DNA of 64,000 nucleotides from JALYXV01 sp963791545 (GTDB lineage: Bacteria; Actinomycetota; Acidimicrobiia; Acidimicrobiales; Palsa-688). The notes beneath the pieces are model-generated. The model worked only from the letters and a program-made list of their open reading frames with translations. It did no database searches and had not been told where the DNA came from. Positions 53,533 to 62,526 of this stretch are shown here, one piece after another. Within the stretch, counting starts at the first letter, position 1. The number at the start of each line of letters is the position of its first letter. Made by a program: the position numbers and the translations under genes. The stretch is from contig CAWBSR010000017.1 of the NCBI GenBank assembly GCA_963791545.1, forward strand, positions 62,001 to 126,000, given 5' to 3'.

Positions 53533-54372
53533 ATGACGAACCGAACCGCGACGGGCGCCGCGCCGACCAGCTCCAAAAACCACGATTGGCGGGCGGCGGG
53601 CGCCGCCTGGGGCACGCGGGCCGCCGACTGGGCCTACCTGGCCGAGCCGGCGTTCCGCCGCTTCTACCAGACGGTGCACGACCGGGCAGGCGTGTCCGCC
53701 GGGACGCTCCTGCTCGACGTGGCCTGCGGGGCCGGCCTCGCCCTCCAGTTGGCGGCTGAGCGCGGCGCACTGGTGAGCGGCTTAGACGCCTCTGCTGGCC
53801 TGCTCGCCATCGCGCGCGCCCGCAGCCCTGGCGCCGACCTGCGAGAAGGGACGATGTTCGACCTTCCCTTCCCCGACGCTAGCTTCGACGTGGTCACCAG
53901 CTTCAACGGCATCTGGGCCGGCTGCGACGAGGCCCTGGCCGAGGTGCGACGAGTGCTGCGTCCCGACGGGACGGCCGCCCTGGGTTTCTGGTCGAACCAG
54001 CCCTGCGTCGACTTGGAGATCCTTCGGGCACTGCAGGCGCTCCAAGCGGCCACTGACGCCGGGCCGTCGCGCACCCACCTGCAGATCGCCGATCCTGGCG
54101 TGGCCGAGGCGATGCTCGAGTCGGCCGGCTTCGTCCCAACCGAGCGGGGCACCGTCGAGATCGTGAGCGAGATGCCGGATCCCCAGCTGGCCTGGCGGGC
54201 CTGGGCGTCAGCCGGACCCGCGTTCGCGGCCATCGGGAATGTCGGAGAGGCGGCCGTGCGCGACTGCGTCCTCGCCGTCCTGGAGCCGCTTCACGAACCG
54301 AACGAAGGCATCCGGACTGCCGGCTACTTCGACTACGTGATCGCAACCCTCGACCACGCCAGCCGTCGCTGA
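53533..54372 (+). CDS. Class I SAM-dependent methyltransferase (MT6)
   Basis: A 279-aa UbiE/Methyltransf_11-type enzyme from ATG 53533. Motif I is LLDVACGAGLAL (~60), then 'GLDASAGLLAIARARSPGADLREGTMFDLPFPDASFDVVTSFNGIW' and 'VLRPDGTAALGFW'. It is followed after 45 bp by a cupin gene on the same strand (AAGGAG before its start), so methyltransferase and cupin are co-expressed under the upstream regulator. Confidence 0.9.
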   Translation: MTNRTATGAAPTSSKNHDWRAAGAAWGTRAADWAYLAEPAFRRFYQTVHDRAGVSAGTLLLDVACGAGLALQLAAERGALVSGLDASAGLLAIARARSPGADLREGTMFDLPFPDASFDVVTSFNGIWAGCDEALAEVRRVLRPDGTAALGFWSNQPCVDLEILRALQALQAATDAGPSRTHLQIADPGVAEAMLESAGFVPTERGTVEIVSEMPDPQLAWRAWASAGPAFAAIGNVGEAAVRDCVLAVLEPLHEPNEGIRTAGYFDYVIATLDHASRR

Positions 54373-54417
54373 GGCACCACCAAGCCCACCCTTCGACCAA
54401 CCGACCAAGGAGAACGT

Positions 54418-54780
54418 ATGAGCAGCAAACCGGAACGCAAAAGCTTCGACGCGCCCGACGAAACTCGCACCTTCGACAAGGGACACATCGAGCTGGTCAA
54501 CCTCGGCGGGATCACCTTCGGCAAAGTCACCTTCGAGCCCGGCTGGCGCTGGTCCGAATGCGTCAGACCCCTGGTCGGCACCGACAGCTGCCAGGCGACC
54601 CACATCGGCTACGGACTCTCCGGACGAATCCACGTCGTCATGGACGACGGCACCGAGTTCGAGTCCGGGCCGGGCGAGGCGTCCGTCATCCCGCCCGGCC
54701 ACGACGCTTGGGTCATTGGCGACGAGCCCTGCGTCAGCATCGACTTCGACCTCGGCGACTACGCCAGGCCATCTACTTGA
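54418..54780 (+). CDS. Small cupin-domain protein
   Basis: A 120-aa single cupin from ATG 54418 (CAAGGAG upstream). Core: 'GGITFGKVTFEPGWRWSECVRPLVG', 'THIGYGLSGRIHVVMDDGTEFESGPGEASVIPPGHDAWVIGDEP'. Several expected metal His are replaced, so it may be a binding protein rather than an enzyme. It resembles the remnant at 48867 in general plan. Confidence 0.8.
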   Translation: MSSKPERKSFDAPDETRTFDKGHIELVNLGGITFGKVTFEPGWRWSECVRPLVGTDSCQATHIGYGLSGRIHVVMDDGTEFESGPGEASVIPPGHDAWVIGDEPCVSIDFDLGDYARPST

Positions 54781-54900
54781 CACGTCGCACTAATCCTAAA
54801 ACAAGCGTTCGAAGTGGGTCGGGGCGGCAGATCTTGATTTAGGGGGCTGGTACTCATTTAGCGGGGTCCACCACTTTTCGATGACGGTTGTGTAGACAGG

Positions 54901-56357
54901 GGAATTCCGACTGACAACGATCCTTCGGGCCCTGAGCGGGCGGTTGCTCCTGAGGCGGCGGTTGTCGAGGTCGTCCGGCTCCGCAAGCTGGCCGAGGTAC
55001 AAGCGGGGCGGATTTCTCAGCTGGAGGAGCGCATCGCCGAGCTCGAGAAGTTGATTGAGGAGGTTCGCCGAGGCGGGAAACGCCAGGCGGCACCATTCTC
55101 CAAAGGGACCCCGAAACTCAACCCGAAGAAATCGGGCCGCCGAGCCGGCCGCGACCACGGGACGCACTCTCGGCGGCCGGTGCCGCTACGGCCCCCGGAC
55201 CGGGTGGTCCCGGTCCCGTTGCCGGGATCATGCCCGCATTGCGGTGAGCACGATCTGCTCGGGTTGCGTACCGTGGCGCAGTGGGTGGAGGACCTGCCGG
55301 AGCCGGCGACGGTCCTGACCCGTTTCGATGTCGTGGTGGGCTGCTGCGCCGGTTGCGGGCTTCGTGTCCAGGGGCGCCACGCCGAGCAGAGCTCCGATGC
55401 CCTGGGGGCCGCCGCCTCGCAGGTCGGGCCGAGGGCGTTGGCGACCGCGGCGTGGTTGCATAAGGCGTGCGGCTTGCCGTTGGCGAAGATCTGCGCCCTG
55501 TTCGCCCACATGGGCCTGAGAGTGACCCCGGGCGGCCTCTCCCAAGCGATGGGCCGCATGGCGGCGCGTTCGGGTGTCACCTACGAGGCGTTGAAAGCCG
55601 AGCTGGCCGCCCAAGCCGTCGTGTCGCCCGACGAGACAGGCTGGCGGGTCGGGGGCCGTTCGGCGTGGCTGTGGGCGTTCGCGGCGACCACCTTGACGGT
55701 CTACGCGATCCGCGAGAACCGGGGATTCGAGGACGCCACCACCGTGCTGCCCGCCGGGTTCAAAGGGACGTTATGCCGAGACGGCTGGGCGCATACCGGA
55801 AATTCGTGGAAGCGAACCATCAAACCTGTCTCGCCCATGTCTTACGCCGGGCGATGGAGCTGCGCTTGTCGAACCCGCCCGCGGGCCGGGCGATACCCAA
55901 CGAGCTGACCGACATCCTGCATGACGCGCTGGCCACCCGGGCGTTGCGCGACGCCGGGACCATGGACGGCGACAAGCTGGCAGCGGCGATCGCCGCGCTC
56001 GAGAAGCGGATCGACAAACTGTTGGCCAAAAGGCCGACGCTCCCCGCCAACCGCCGGCTCCTCAAGCATCTCCGCAAAGAACGAGGCGCACTGTTCACCT
56101 TCCTGCGCACCCCTGGCGTCGAGGCCACCAATTGGCGGGCGGAGACCGCCATACGCCCCGCCGTGGTCAACCGCAAGGTGTGCGGCGGGAACCGCACCTG
56201 GGAAAGCGCCGAAACTCAAGGAATCCTGATGACGATGTTCCGCACCGCCTACCAGCAAGGCATCGACGGCATCGGGATCATGGTCGACCTCCTCCGAGCC
56301 CCCGCCCCCACCATCGCCGCGCTCGCCATGCCCCCCACCCGAAAATCAGGACCCTAA
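54901..56357 (+). pseudogene. IS66-family transposase, frameshifted
   Basis: The frame is open from 54862; coding character starts about 54901 with a leucine-zipper ('LRKLAEVQAGRISQLEERIAELEKLIEE'). The zinc-finger region is 'GSCPHCGEHDLLGLRTV...CCAGCGLRVQG'. The DDE core includes 'VVSPDETGWRVGG' and 'GFKGTLCRDGWA'. At ~55795 the frame breaks; the other frame continues 'KFVEANHQTCLAHVLRRAMEL' to 'NWRAETAIRPAVVNRKVCGGNRT' and the end at 56357. Imperfect terminal repeats may be CACCACTTTTCG (54870) and the complement of CGGAAGTGGTG (56375). No partner tnpA/tnpB genes. Confidence 0.82.
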
Positions 56358-56389
56358 AAGACCAGCCGAGCTCGCGGAAGTGGTGAGCG

Positions 56390-56399
56390 TTATGGGGCG
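56390..56399 (+). repeat. TTATGGGGCG border motif, fourth exact copy
   Basis: The 10-mer recurs just beyond the right end of the IS66-like element. No GCCGGCG lies 43 bp upstream, as expected if the IS replaced that part. Confidence 0.45.
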
Positions 56400-56714
56400 G
56401 CGCTGCCAGGAATGAACGCTGGCTGCCGAGCGCCATGTTCGTACAGGTCGGCGATACTCCGGCCTGACGGCAATCAGTCCCGGGTCTCGGTGCCCCGCCG
56501 ATCGGCATGAGCAGACGTTCCAGCGGGCCATCCAAATCGACGGGCCGACGGTATTCGGCTGCTGCTGATCAGGCCGGCAGAGTCGCGCAGAACCCACGGC
56601 AAGGCGGTTTCCGCCGTCCCCAAAGTGCCGCGATCAGGCACACCGCGACCTACAGTCGTTGCCTGGTCGATCTCCCGGTTTTGGACACCAGGCCCATGTA
56701 CGATCCATCCGTCA
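56400..56714. other. Intergenic stretch
   Basis: No supported gene. The frame of the LmbE-like gene is open here from 56625, but family similarity starts at ATG 56715. Confidence 0.4.
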
Positions 56715-57848
56715 ATGGCGCCCCCTCGGCTCCTCGGTGTCTTCGCCCACCCAGACGACGAGTCGTTCTGTGCCGGCGGGACCTTCGCCAAGTACGCGGC
56801 CGCGGGCGCCGAGGTCGCCTTGGTGTCGGCGACGCGGGGCGAGTCGGGCCAGATCCGCGACGCGACCCGGGCCACCCGGGGGACCCTCGGCCGGGTCCGC
56901 GAACAGGAGCTTCGTGACGCTGCTGCCTGCCTCGGCGTCCACGATGTTCGCTTCTTCGACCACATCGACGGCACGCTGCGGGACCTTGACCGGCCCCTCC
57001 TCGTCGCCGAGGTGGCGGCTGTGCTCGAGGTAGTGCAGCCCGACGTGGTTATCACCTTCGGCGCCGACGGCGCGTACGGCCACCCCGACCACATCACCAT
57101 CGGCGAGGCAACCACCGAGGCGTTCCTGAACGGCCCGCAACCGCCGCGAGGCCGGCTCTACTATTCGCATTTCCCCCGTAGCCGGCTCCTGCTGCTCGAC
57201 CGCCTCGCCCACTGGCTGGCCGACATGAGCGAGCGCTTCCACGGCCCCGCAGACTTCGCCCGGGCCTTCTCCCTGTTCACCCAGGAAACAACCGCCCTCG
57301 GATACGCCGACGACCAGATTGAACTGGGCTGGTTCCCCCAGGGGGTCTACATTGTCGAACAGGGGGAGGTCGGTAACAGCCTGTACCTGATCCTCTCGGG
57401 TGAGGTGGAGGTGTTGCAGGACCAACCCGACGGCACCCGGCAGACGCTTCGTCGTCAAGGGCCCGGCGAGTTCTTCGGCGAGCTGGCCCTGGCCCACCGC
57501 TCCCCGCGAACGGCCAATGTCGTGGCCGTGAACAGCGTCACGTGCATGGTGTTTTCAGCTGGCCGGGCCACGTTGTTCGCCGGCCGCGGCTCTTCCTCGA
57601 ACCTTCAGCAGATTGCCGGCGATGCGGAAGCGAGGTCGACGGCTGCGCCGCTCCGGAACGACGCCACGACCGTGATCGACGTCAGCAACTTTGTCGACCG
57701 GAAAATCGTCGCCATTGCCAGCCACCGGACGCAATATCCGATCGAGCCGTCGATGTTCCCGCCCTGGATGCTGCAGGAGATGATGGGCCGCGAGTACTTC
57801 GTGCGGCGCTATCCCCAGATCGAACCGGAGCGGGATCTCCTCGGATGA
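56715..57848 (+). CDS. LmbE/PIG-L deacetylase with an inserted cyclic-nucleotide-binding domain
   Basis: A 377-aa protein. The N-terminal LmbE-like fold has zinc motifs HPDDE (12-16) and GHPDH (122-126), as in N-acetylglucosaminyl-type deacetylases. Residues ~185-290 are a cNMP-binding beta-roll ('VYIVEQGEVGNSLYLILSGEVEVL') with the phosphate-binding cassette 'GEFFGELALAHRSPRTA'. After it, 'RKIVAIASHRTQYP...PPWMLQEMMGREYFV' is the normal C-terminal part of an LmbE protein, so the regulatory domain is inserted, not appended. It probably deacetylates an N-acetyl sugar conjugate under cAMP control. It overlaps the cyclase start by 4 nt. Confidence 0.88.
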   Translation: MAPPRLLGVFAHPDDESFCAGGTFAKYAAAGAEVALVSATRGESGQIRDATRATRGTLGRVREQELRDAAACLGVHDVRFFDHIDGTLRDLDRPLLVAEVAAVLEVVQPDVVITFGADGAYGHPDHITIGEATTEAFLNGPQPPRGRLYYSHFPRSRLLLLDRLAHWLADMSERFHGPADFARAFSLFTQETTALGYADDQIELGWFPQGVYIVEQGEVGNSLYLILSGEVEVLQDQPDGTRQTLRRQGPGEFFGELALAHRSPRTANVVAVNSVTCMVFSAGRATLFAGRGSSSNLQQIAGDAEARSTAAPLRNDATTVIDVSNFVDRKIVAIASHRTQYPIEPSMFPPWMLQEMMGREYFVRRYPQIEPERDLLG

Positions 57849-59836
57849 CCGGAACCACCGCGGCGGGAAAACGAACCGCTATCCCGGCCGTTCGACCTTC
57901 GGTACGGGTCGCGGTGTGGGTTCTCCATATCGCCATCCCCCTCCTCGGACTTTGGCTCCTCGTCGCCCGGCCCAACTTCGACGTTCGCTGGGAACAATAC
58001 GACGCTCATTTCGCCCTCACCCTCCTGGCAGCCGCAATCAGCTTCGGAGTGGGCGGCCGCATGAACTTCGAGGCGGCGGCACGCCAGGACGCCCGCCTGT
58101 TCCTGGTGTCGCTGGCCTTTACCGCCAGCGCCGGGTTCTTCGCTCTCCACGCCCTCTCGACCCCAAATATCTTCCTGGGCCGCAACACGGGCTTCATCCT
58201 GGCGACGCCCGTTGGCCTGCTCGTAGCGGGATTCCTCGCCGCTGCCTCGGCTCTCGAAGTCTCGCCGGTGGCGGGGGCCGCCCTGATGAAGCGGCGCGCC
58301 ACCATCCGGGCCGGCCTGGCGGTGCTCCTCCTGGCGTGGCTGGCGGCCACGCTGCTCAAGTTGCCCCCCCTCAACGGCGCGACTACCCCGAGCGAGGCTC
58401 GGGGCCCACTCGTAGCCCTGATGTGGGGTGGCTCGGCCCTCTACCTGGCTGCCGCCTCCCGGTATTGGCAGCTGTACCGACGGCAGCCCGCGGTCATGCT
58501 GGTCTCGGTCATCACGGCCTTCGGGCTCCTCGCCGAGGCAACGATCGCCGCCACCTACGGCCGTGCATGGAAGCTCTCCTGGTGGGAATGGCACATCCTC
58601 TTGATCACCGCCTTCGGCTTCGTCGCCTATGCGGCCGTGGTCCAATGGCGACGGGAAGGGTCAACCGCCTCGTTGTTCGGCGCGATCGCGCTCCGCGAGA
58701 CGCTTCGGGATATCCAGCGCAGCTACGCCGCCGCCTTGGAGGCGGTGGTGGCCGCCATCGAGGCAGGCCGCCCACTGACTGCGGAAATGGCCGCCCTGGA
58801 GGATCGCTTCGGGCTCAGCGAACGTCAGATCGACGTGCTGCTGCGCGCCGCCGAAGCGCTGGCCCACGAGCGGGACATGATCCGCCGGCAGGCGGCCCTG
58901 GTGGCAATCGGCGAGGAAGCCAGCGTGATCCGCACTGAGGAGGATCTGCTGGATCGCGTGCGGGCCATCGCCGACAACGCCTTTGCCCCCGACCGTGTCC
59001 GGGTGCGCCTCCCCCACGACGCCGAACCCGAGCCCGCCGCCGACGTCGACCGCTCCTACCCCCTCCTGGTCAAGGGCAAGGAAGCAGGCGTGGTCACCGT
59101 CGACCGGCCCGACGGTGCCATCGAGGAGCGCGACGAGTCGCTCTACGAGTCCTTCGCGAGTGAGGTGTCCATCGCCCTGGAGAACACCCGCCTCTATCGC
59201 CAGATCGACGTCCTCTTCCGAAGCTATCTCTCCCCTGACGTTGCCACCTCCCTGCTGGCCGACCCGACCCAGGCCGAACTCGGGGGCGCTACCCAGGAGG
59301 TGACCATCCTCATGGCCGACCTCCGGGGCTTCACCCCGTTCGCGGAGCGATCGCAGCCCGCCGATGTCGTAGCCATGCTCAACGTCTACTTCGGTTGTTT
59401 CGTCCCGATCATCCTCGACGAGGGAGGCACGGTGGTGCAGTTCGTGGGCGACGCCTTGATGGCGATGTTCAACGCGCCCGTCCGTCAGCCCGACCATGCC
59501 CGGCGGGCCGCCCGGGCTGCCCTGCGTGGCCAGGCGGCCACCCACGAGGCGGGGGCCGCCTACCCCGACTGGCCTCATTTCCGCATGGGCATCAACAGCG
59601 GTCCGTCGCTCGTCGGCAATATCGGCAGCCGGGACGTTCGTTGCTTCACCGCCATCGGCGACACGACCAACCTGGCCGCCCGCCTCGAGTCGGTGGCGCC
59701 CGTGGGCGGTGTCGTTATCAGCGCCGCCACTCTCGAGCGGCTGGGCCCGGGGGCGCAGGTCGAGGAGCTTGGCGACTTGACCTTGAAGGGCAAGGCGCTG
59801 CCGGTGGCAGCCTACCGGCTGGTGGCCTTGATCTAA
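57845..59836 (+). CDS. Membrane adenylate/guanylate cyclase (class III) with GAF-like domain
   Basis: A 663-aa protein from ATG 57845 (ATGA overlap with the deacetylase). About seven N-terminal helices span ~20-265, then a helical linker with a HTH-like 'FGLSERQIDVLLRAAEAL', a GAF-like domain (~350-460) and the catalytic CHD. Metal-binding Asp492 ('ILMADLRGF') and Asp536 ('VGDALMAMFN') are present; 'FTAIGDTTNLAARLE' carries the transition-state region. Substrate choice (ATP or GTP) is not decided by eye. Coupling to a cNMP-binding deacetylase argues that it makes the ligand for its neighbours. Confidence 0.9.
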   Translation: MTGTTAAGKRTAIPAVRPSVRVAVWVLHIAIPLLGLWLLVARPNFDVRWEQYDAHFALTLLAAAISFGVGGRMNFEAAARQDARLFLVSLAFTASAGFFALHALSTPNIFLGRNTGFILATPVGLLVAGFLAAASALEVSPVAGAALMKRRATIRAGLAVLLLAWLAATLLKLPPLNGATTPSEARGPLVALMWGGSALYLAAASRYWQLYRRQPAVMLVSVITAFGLLAEATIAATYGRAWKLSWWEWHILLITAFGFVAYAAVVQWRREGSTASLFGAIALRETLRDIQRSYAAALEAVVAAIEAGRPLTAEMAALEDRFGLSERQIDVLLRAAEALAHERDMIRRQAALVAIGEEASVIRTEEDLLDRVRAIADNAFAPDRVRVRLPHDAEPEPAADVDRSYPLLVKGKEAGVVTVDRPDGAIEERDESLYESFASEVSIALENTRLYRQIDVLFRSYLSPDVATSLLADPTQAELGGATQEVTILMADLRGFTPFAERSQPADVVAMLNVYFGCFVPIILDEGGTVVQFVGDALMAMFNAPVRQPDHARRAARAALRGQAATHEAGAAYPDWPHFRMGINSGPSLVGNIGSRDVRCFTAIGDTTNLAARLESVAPVGGVVISAATLERLGPGAQVEELGDLTLKGKALPVAAYRLVALI

Positions 59837-59879
59837 GGGGGGAAAGGGGGCGGGTGCCGCGACCAGCGACGTGCCCGCT

Positions 59880-61424
59880 TCAGGCCCGGTACCGACCCCG
59901 CCCGAGCACCCCCCGAGGGTCAAGGGCCGCGGTAATTGCGGTCACCGTGTCGCGGTACACCGGGTCGGCCATCTCGAACAGGTGCATCGAGTGCAGCCCG
60001 AGCCGGAACTGGTACCACCCCTCGGCCATCCAGCGACTCGACAGATCGTCGTGCATGGCCTGGGCCGCTTCGTCCTCGCCCGCCACGTCCCGGTCATAGG
60101 CCACCGTCATCAACATTGTGAGCACCCGCTCCCGAACTGAGTGGCAGCTCAGCGATGGCTCAAAGCCGTGCGTCAGCACCACTTGCTCAGCGATGCGAGC
60201 GGCCCGCACGACGTCGTCGCCCCGAAAGGGAACGCTGGCGTTGACAAAGATGAAACCCACGCCGTCGCGGTCGAGATCGTTGTCGAGACCGGGCGGCGTT
60301 CGCTTGCGCCAGTACGCCCGGCGCACGGCGTTTATGAGGCCCCCCGTGTACCCGCGGAACATGGCCAGCTCCACCGCCCGGCGACCGGTCACTGGCGCCG
60401 TCGCCAAGGCGGCCGAGTCCACGAACCGGGCACGGACCCCGATGTCCGTCAGCGCCTCGCGCACCCGTTGGCGGCTGGCCGACACCTGCGATCGGCTGCC
60501 GTACAGGGCCACCGACGCATTCCATGGCGCGATCCCCGCCCCGCGGGCGATGCGAATGGCCTGCTCGGGAAGCAGCGGTGGTGACGCTTGCGACCACGGA
60601 AAGCGCATCACCACGCCGAGCAGGCGGTACACGTTGCCGAACCAGGGCGCCGAGCGCACGGTGCCGTCGAGCTGCAACCGGCGCATGGTGTCGACGGCGG
60701 CCGCCAACTGGACCTCGTTCTGCAGGCTGACGAAGCAGGCCAGCGCCGTCTCAGGCGCCGGCATCAGGGCGATGCTCAGCTCGGTCACGATGCCAAGTCC
60801 GGTCTGGCTGAACAACCCGTCGAGTGACGGCCCGGGACCCCATCGGTCGACGGACGCGCTGCGGGCCCCCGGCCAGGCGCCAAAACCGGTGCTCAGCAGC
60901 CGGCCGTCGGCGAGAACCACCCGGTAGCCGCACGCCCGCCCCACGTGATCACCGTATGGAGTGATGCCGAACCCCCGCTCCATGATGTTGCCGATGATGC
61001 TGGCGTCCGGCGTCGAACCCGTAGCGTCGATCCAGTGGGCACCGCCCTGATCCTGGAGAAAGGCAAATAGCTGGGCCTGGGTGACGCCCGGCTCCACCGT
61101 CACGTAGCCGAGTACGGCGTCGTAACCGACGATGCCGTTCATCCGGCTCATGTCGAGGATCACCGCGGCATCGACGCCGGGAACCCGGGAGCCGTAGCCC
61201 CAGTTCTTGCCGGTGCTGATCGGCCACAGGGCCACGCTCTCCTCCCCCGCGACCCGCACGCAGGACTGCACCTCGGCAACGTTGGCGGGGCGCACGATCG
61301 CCGCCACCCGGGCCCGAGTGTCATACGTCGCCCGTCCCGCCTGGGCCAACTCGTCTCCGTCGGTCACGACGTAAGGGTCGCCGACAATGGGCCGCCATCG
61401 CGCCACCGCCTGGTCGAGGGTCAC
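59880..61424 (-). CDS. VAO/PCMH-type FAD-linked oxidoreductase (4-cresol dehydrogenase-like)
   Basis: A 514-aa flavoenzyme. The FAD domain begins 'YDTRARVAAIVRPANVAEVQSCVRVA' and includes 'ISTGKNWGYGSRVPG', 'DMSRMNGIV' and 'GYVTVEPGVTQAQLFAFL'. The C-terminal cap ('FEPSLSCHSVRERVLTMLMTVAYDRD') and 'ALDPRGVLGRGRY' resemble 4-cresol dehydrogenase and vanillyl-alcohol oxidase relatives, which oxidise p-substituted phenols. The cytochrome partner of cresol dehydrogenase is not present. Its ATG overlaps the stop of the cNMP-binding gene. Confidence 0.88.
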   Translation of the reverse strand: MTLDQAVARWRPIVGDPYVVTDGDELAQAGRATYDTRARVAAIVRPANVAEVQSCVRVAGEESVALWPISTGKNWGYGSRVPGVDAAVILDMSRMNGIVGYDAVLGYVTVEPGVTQAQLFAFLQDQGGAHWIDATGSTPDASIIGNIMERGFGITPYGDHVGRACGYRVVLADGRLLSTGFGAWPGARSASVDRWGPGPSLDGLFSQTGLGIVTELSIALMPAPETALACFVSLQNEVQLAAAVDTMRRLQLDGTVRSAPWFGNVYRLLGVVMRFPWSQASPPLLPEQAIRIARGAGIAPWNASVALYGSRSQVSASRQRVREALTDIGVRARFVDSAALATAPVTGRRAVELAMFRGYTGGLINAVRRAYWRKRTPPGLDNDLDRDGVGFIFVNASVPFRGDDVVRAARIAEQVVLTHGFEPSLSCHSVRERVLTMLMTVAYDRDVAGEDEAAQAMHDDLSSRWMAEGWYQFRLGLHSMHLFEMADPVYRDTVTAITAALDPRGVLGRGRYRA

Positions 61425-61831
61425 GTCCCTGCCCGGGATTCGGCCTCCCGTATCCGGCCCGCCAGGGCCGCGAGCAGCTTGTGCGCCAGGGCCGGGACCT
61501 CGTCGATCACGGCGGTGAAGTCGAGCTCCGCCAGCCGCAGCAGCTGCATATCGCTCGCCGCGGTCACCGTGGCCGAACGAGGCCCGCGATCCAGCAGCGC
61601 CAACTCACCGAAGTGGTCACCGGGGCCGAGCTGCGGACGCGGGTGGCCCGACACGTCGACGTCAGCGTTCCCGCTCACGATCAGGAAGAAGTCGTGGCCC
61701 GGCTCGCCCTGGCGGCACAGAACCTCGCCTGCCCGAGCCACCGCCGGACGGGCCAACCGGTTGACAGCCGCCACGTCCGCGGCCGACAATCCGGCGAAGA
61801 GCGGAACACTTCTCAGTTGCGGTCGAGTCAC
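61421..61831 (-). CDS. Stand-alone cyclic-nucleotide-binding domain protein
   Basis: A 136-aa protein from GTG 61831 (VTRPQLRSVPLF); the frame is open upstream but family similarity starts here. The fold is complete: 'LFAGLSAADVAAVNRLARPAV', 'VLCRQGEPGHDFFLIVSGNADV' and cassette 'GDHFGELALLDRGPRSATV'. There is no HTH, so it is not a CRP-type transcription factor; it may regulate the oxidoreductase it is coupled to (4-nt overlap) by direct contact. Confidence 0.88.
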   Translation of the reverse strand: MTRPQLRSVPLFAGLSAADVAAVNRLARPAVARAGEVLCRQGEPGHDFFLIVSGNADVDVSGHPRPQLGPGDHFGELALLDRGPRSATVTAASDMQLLRLAELDFTAVIDEVPALAHKLLAALAGRIREAESRAGT

Positions 61832-62526
61832 CGCGAGAGCGTATCTACCCGCGCAGTCGTTCTCGACCCCATCCACGCCCGCCGGGGACGCGGCCTCTCC
61901 CGCAGGTACGAGACTCGATCTCCTAATAGTCGGCCATCCCGTAATCACGCGGTGCGCGCTCCGCAAAGGGCGCCCCGAAGTGCCGTTATCTCCAGTCCGT
62001 CACCGGAAGAGGGCTCTGGCCAGGATGTCTGCGTCGTGGACATGTCATCGATGCACACTCCAGTTGGTGCCGCTGACGCCGGAAAGGTGGCAGAGGAAGG
62101 AGAATCGGCGCGAGCTGCGTCAAAGACGCCCTCAAGAGAACGTGTCCACGACGAAGGTCAAGACCCTCGTCGTCTACATCGAAGACGCCCCGGTTCGACC
62201 TTGAGATAAGTGCCGATAGGTGACACTCGCGGCGGACGGGCGAGCCACGACCGCCGCTTCCGGAAGGCGCTCCGAATGTTCACTCCAGCCCGTTCGACCG
62301 CGTTCGAGAAGCCGAGCGATAACATCACATCACTTCCTGCGCGCTCGGTAATATCGGGTTGGACGGTCGCTGGCGAGCCCCCTGGACGATAGCGGCGGGC
62401 AGGATGGATTCGGATTCCCTTGCCCCGCCCCGGGCGCCGACCAGTCCGGGGCGGCGGCCGTCTCCCTCCATCAGGTGGCTCTTCATGAGCCTTGACTCAT
62501 GATGAGGTCTAGCTCATACTTGGGGA
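61832..62526. other. Gene-poor stretch
   Basis: Several frames are open but Arg/Ser-rich and without motifs. Contains the upstream region of the cNMP-binding gene and of the toxin-antitoxin locus. Nothing else supported. Confidence 0.4.

Noticed and set aside
23665..54372. A natural-product biosynthetic gene cluster
   Set aside because: Many methyltransferases, cupins and SARP/LuxR regulators suggested it, but there is no core synthase and the genes are separated by gene-poor borders and mobile elements.
57542..59836. A longer start for the adenylate cyclase at 57542
   Set aside because: The upstream part overlaps the deacetylase out of frame; ATG 57845 in the ATGA overlap fits the membrane domain start.
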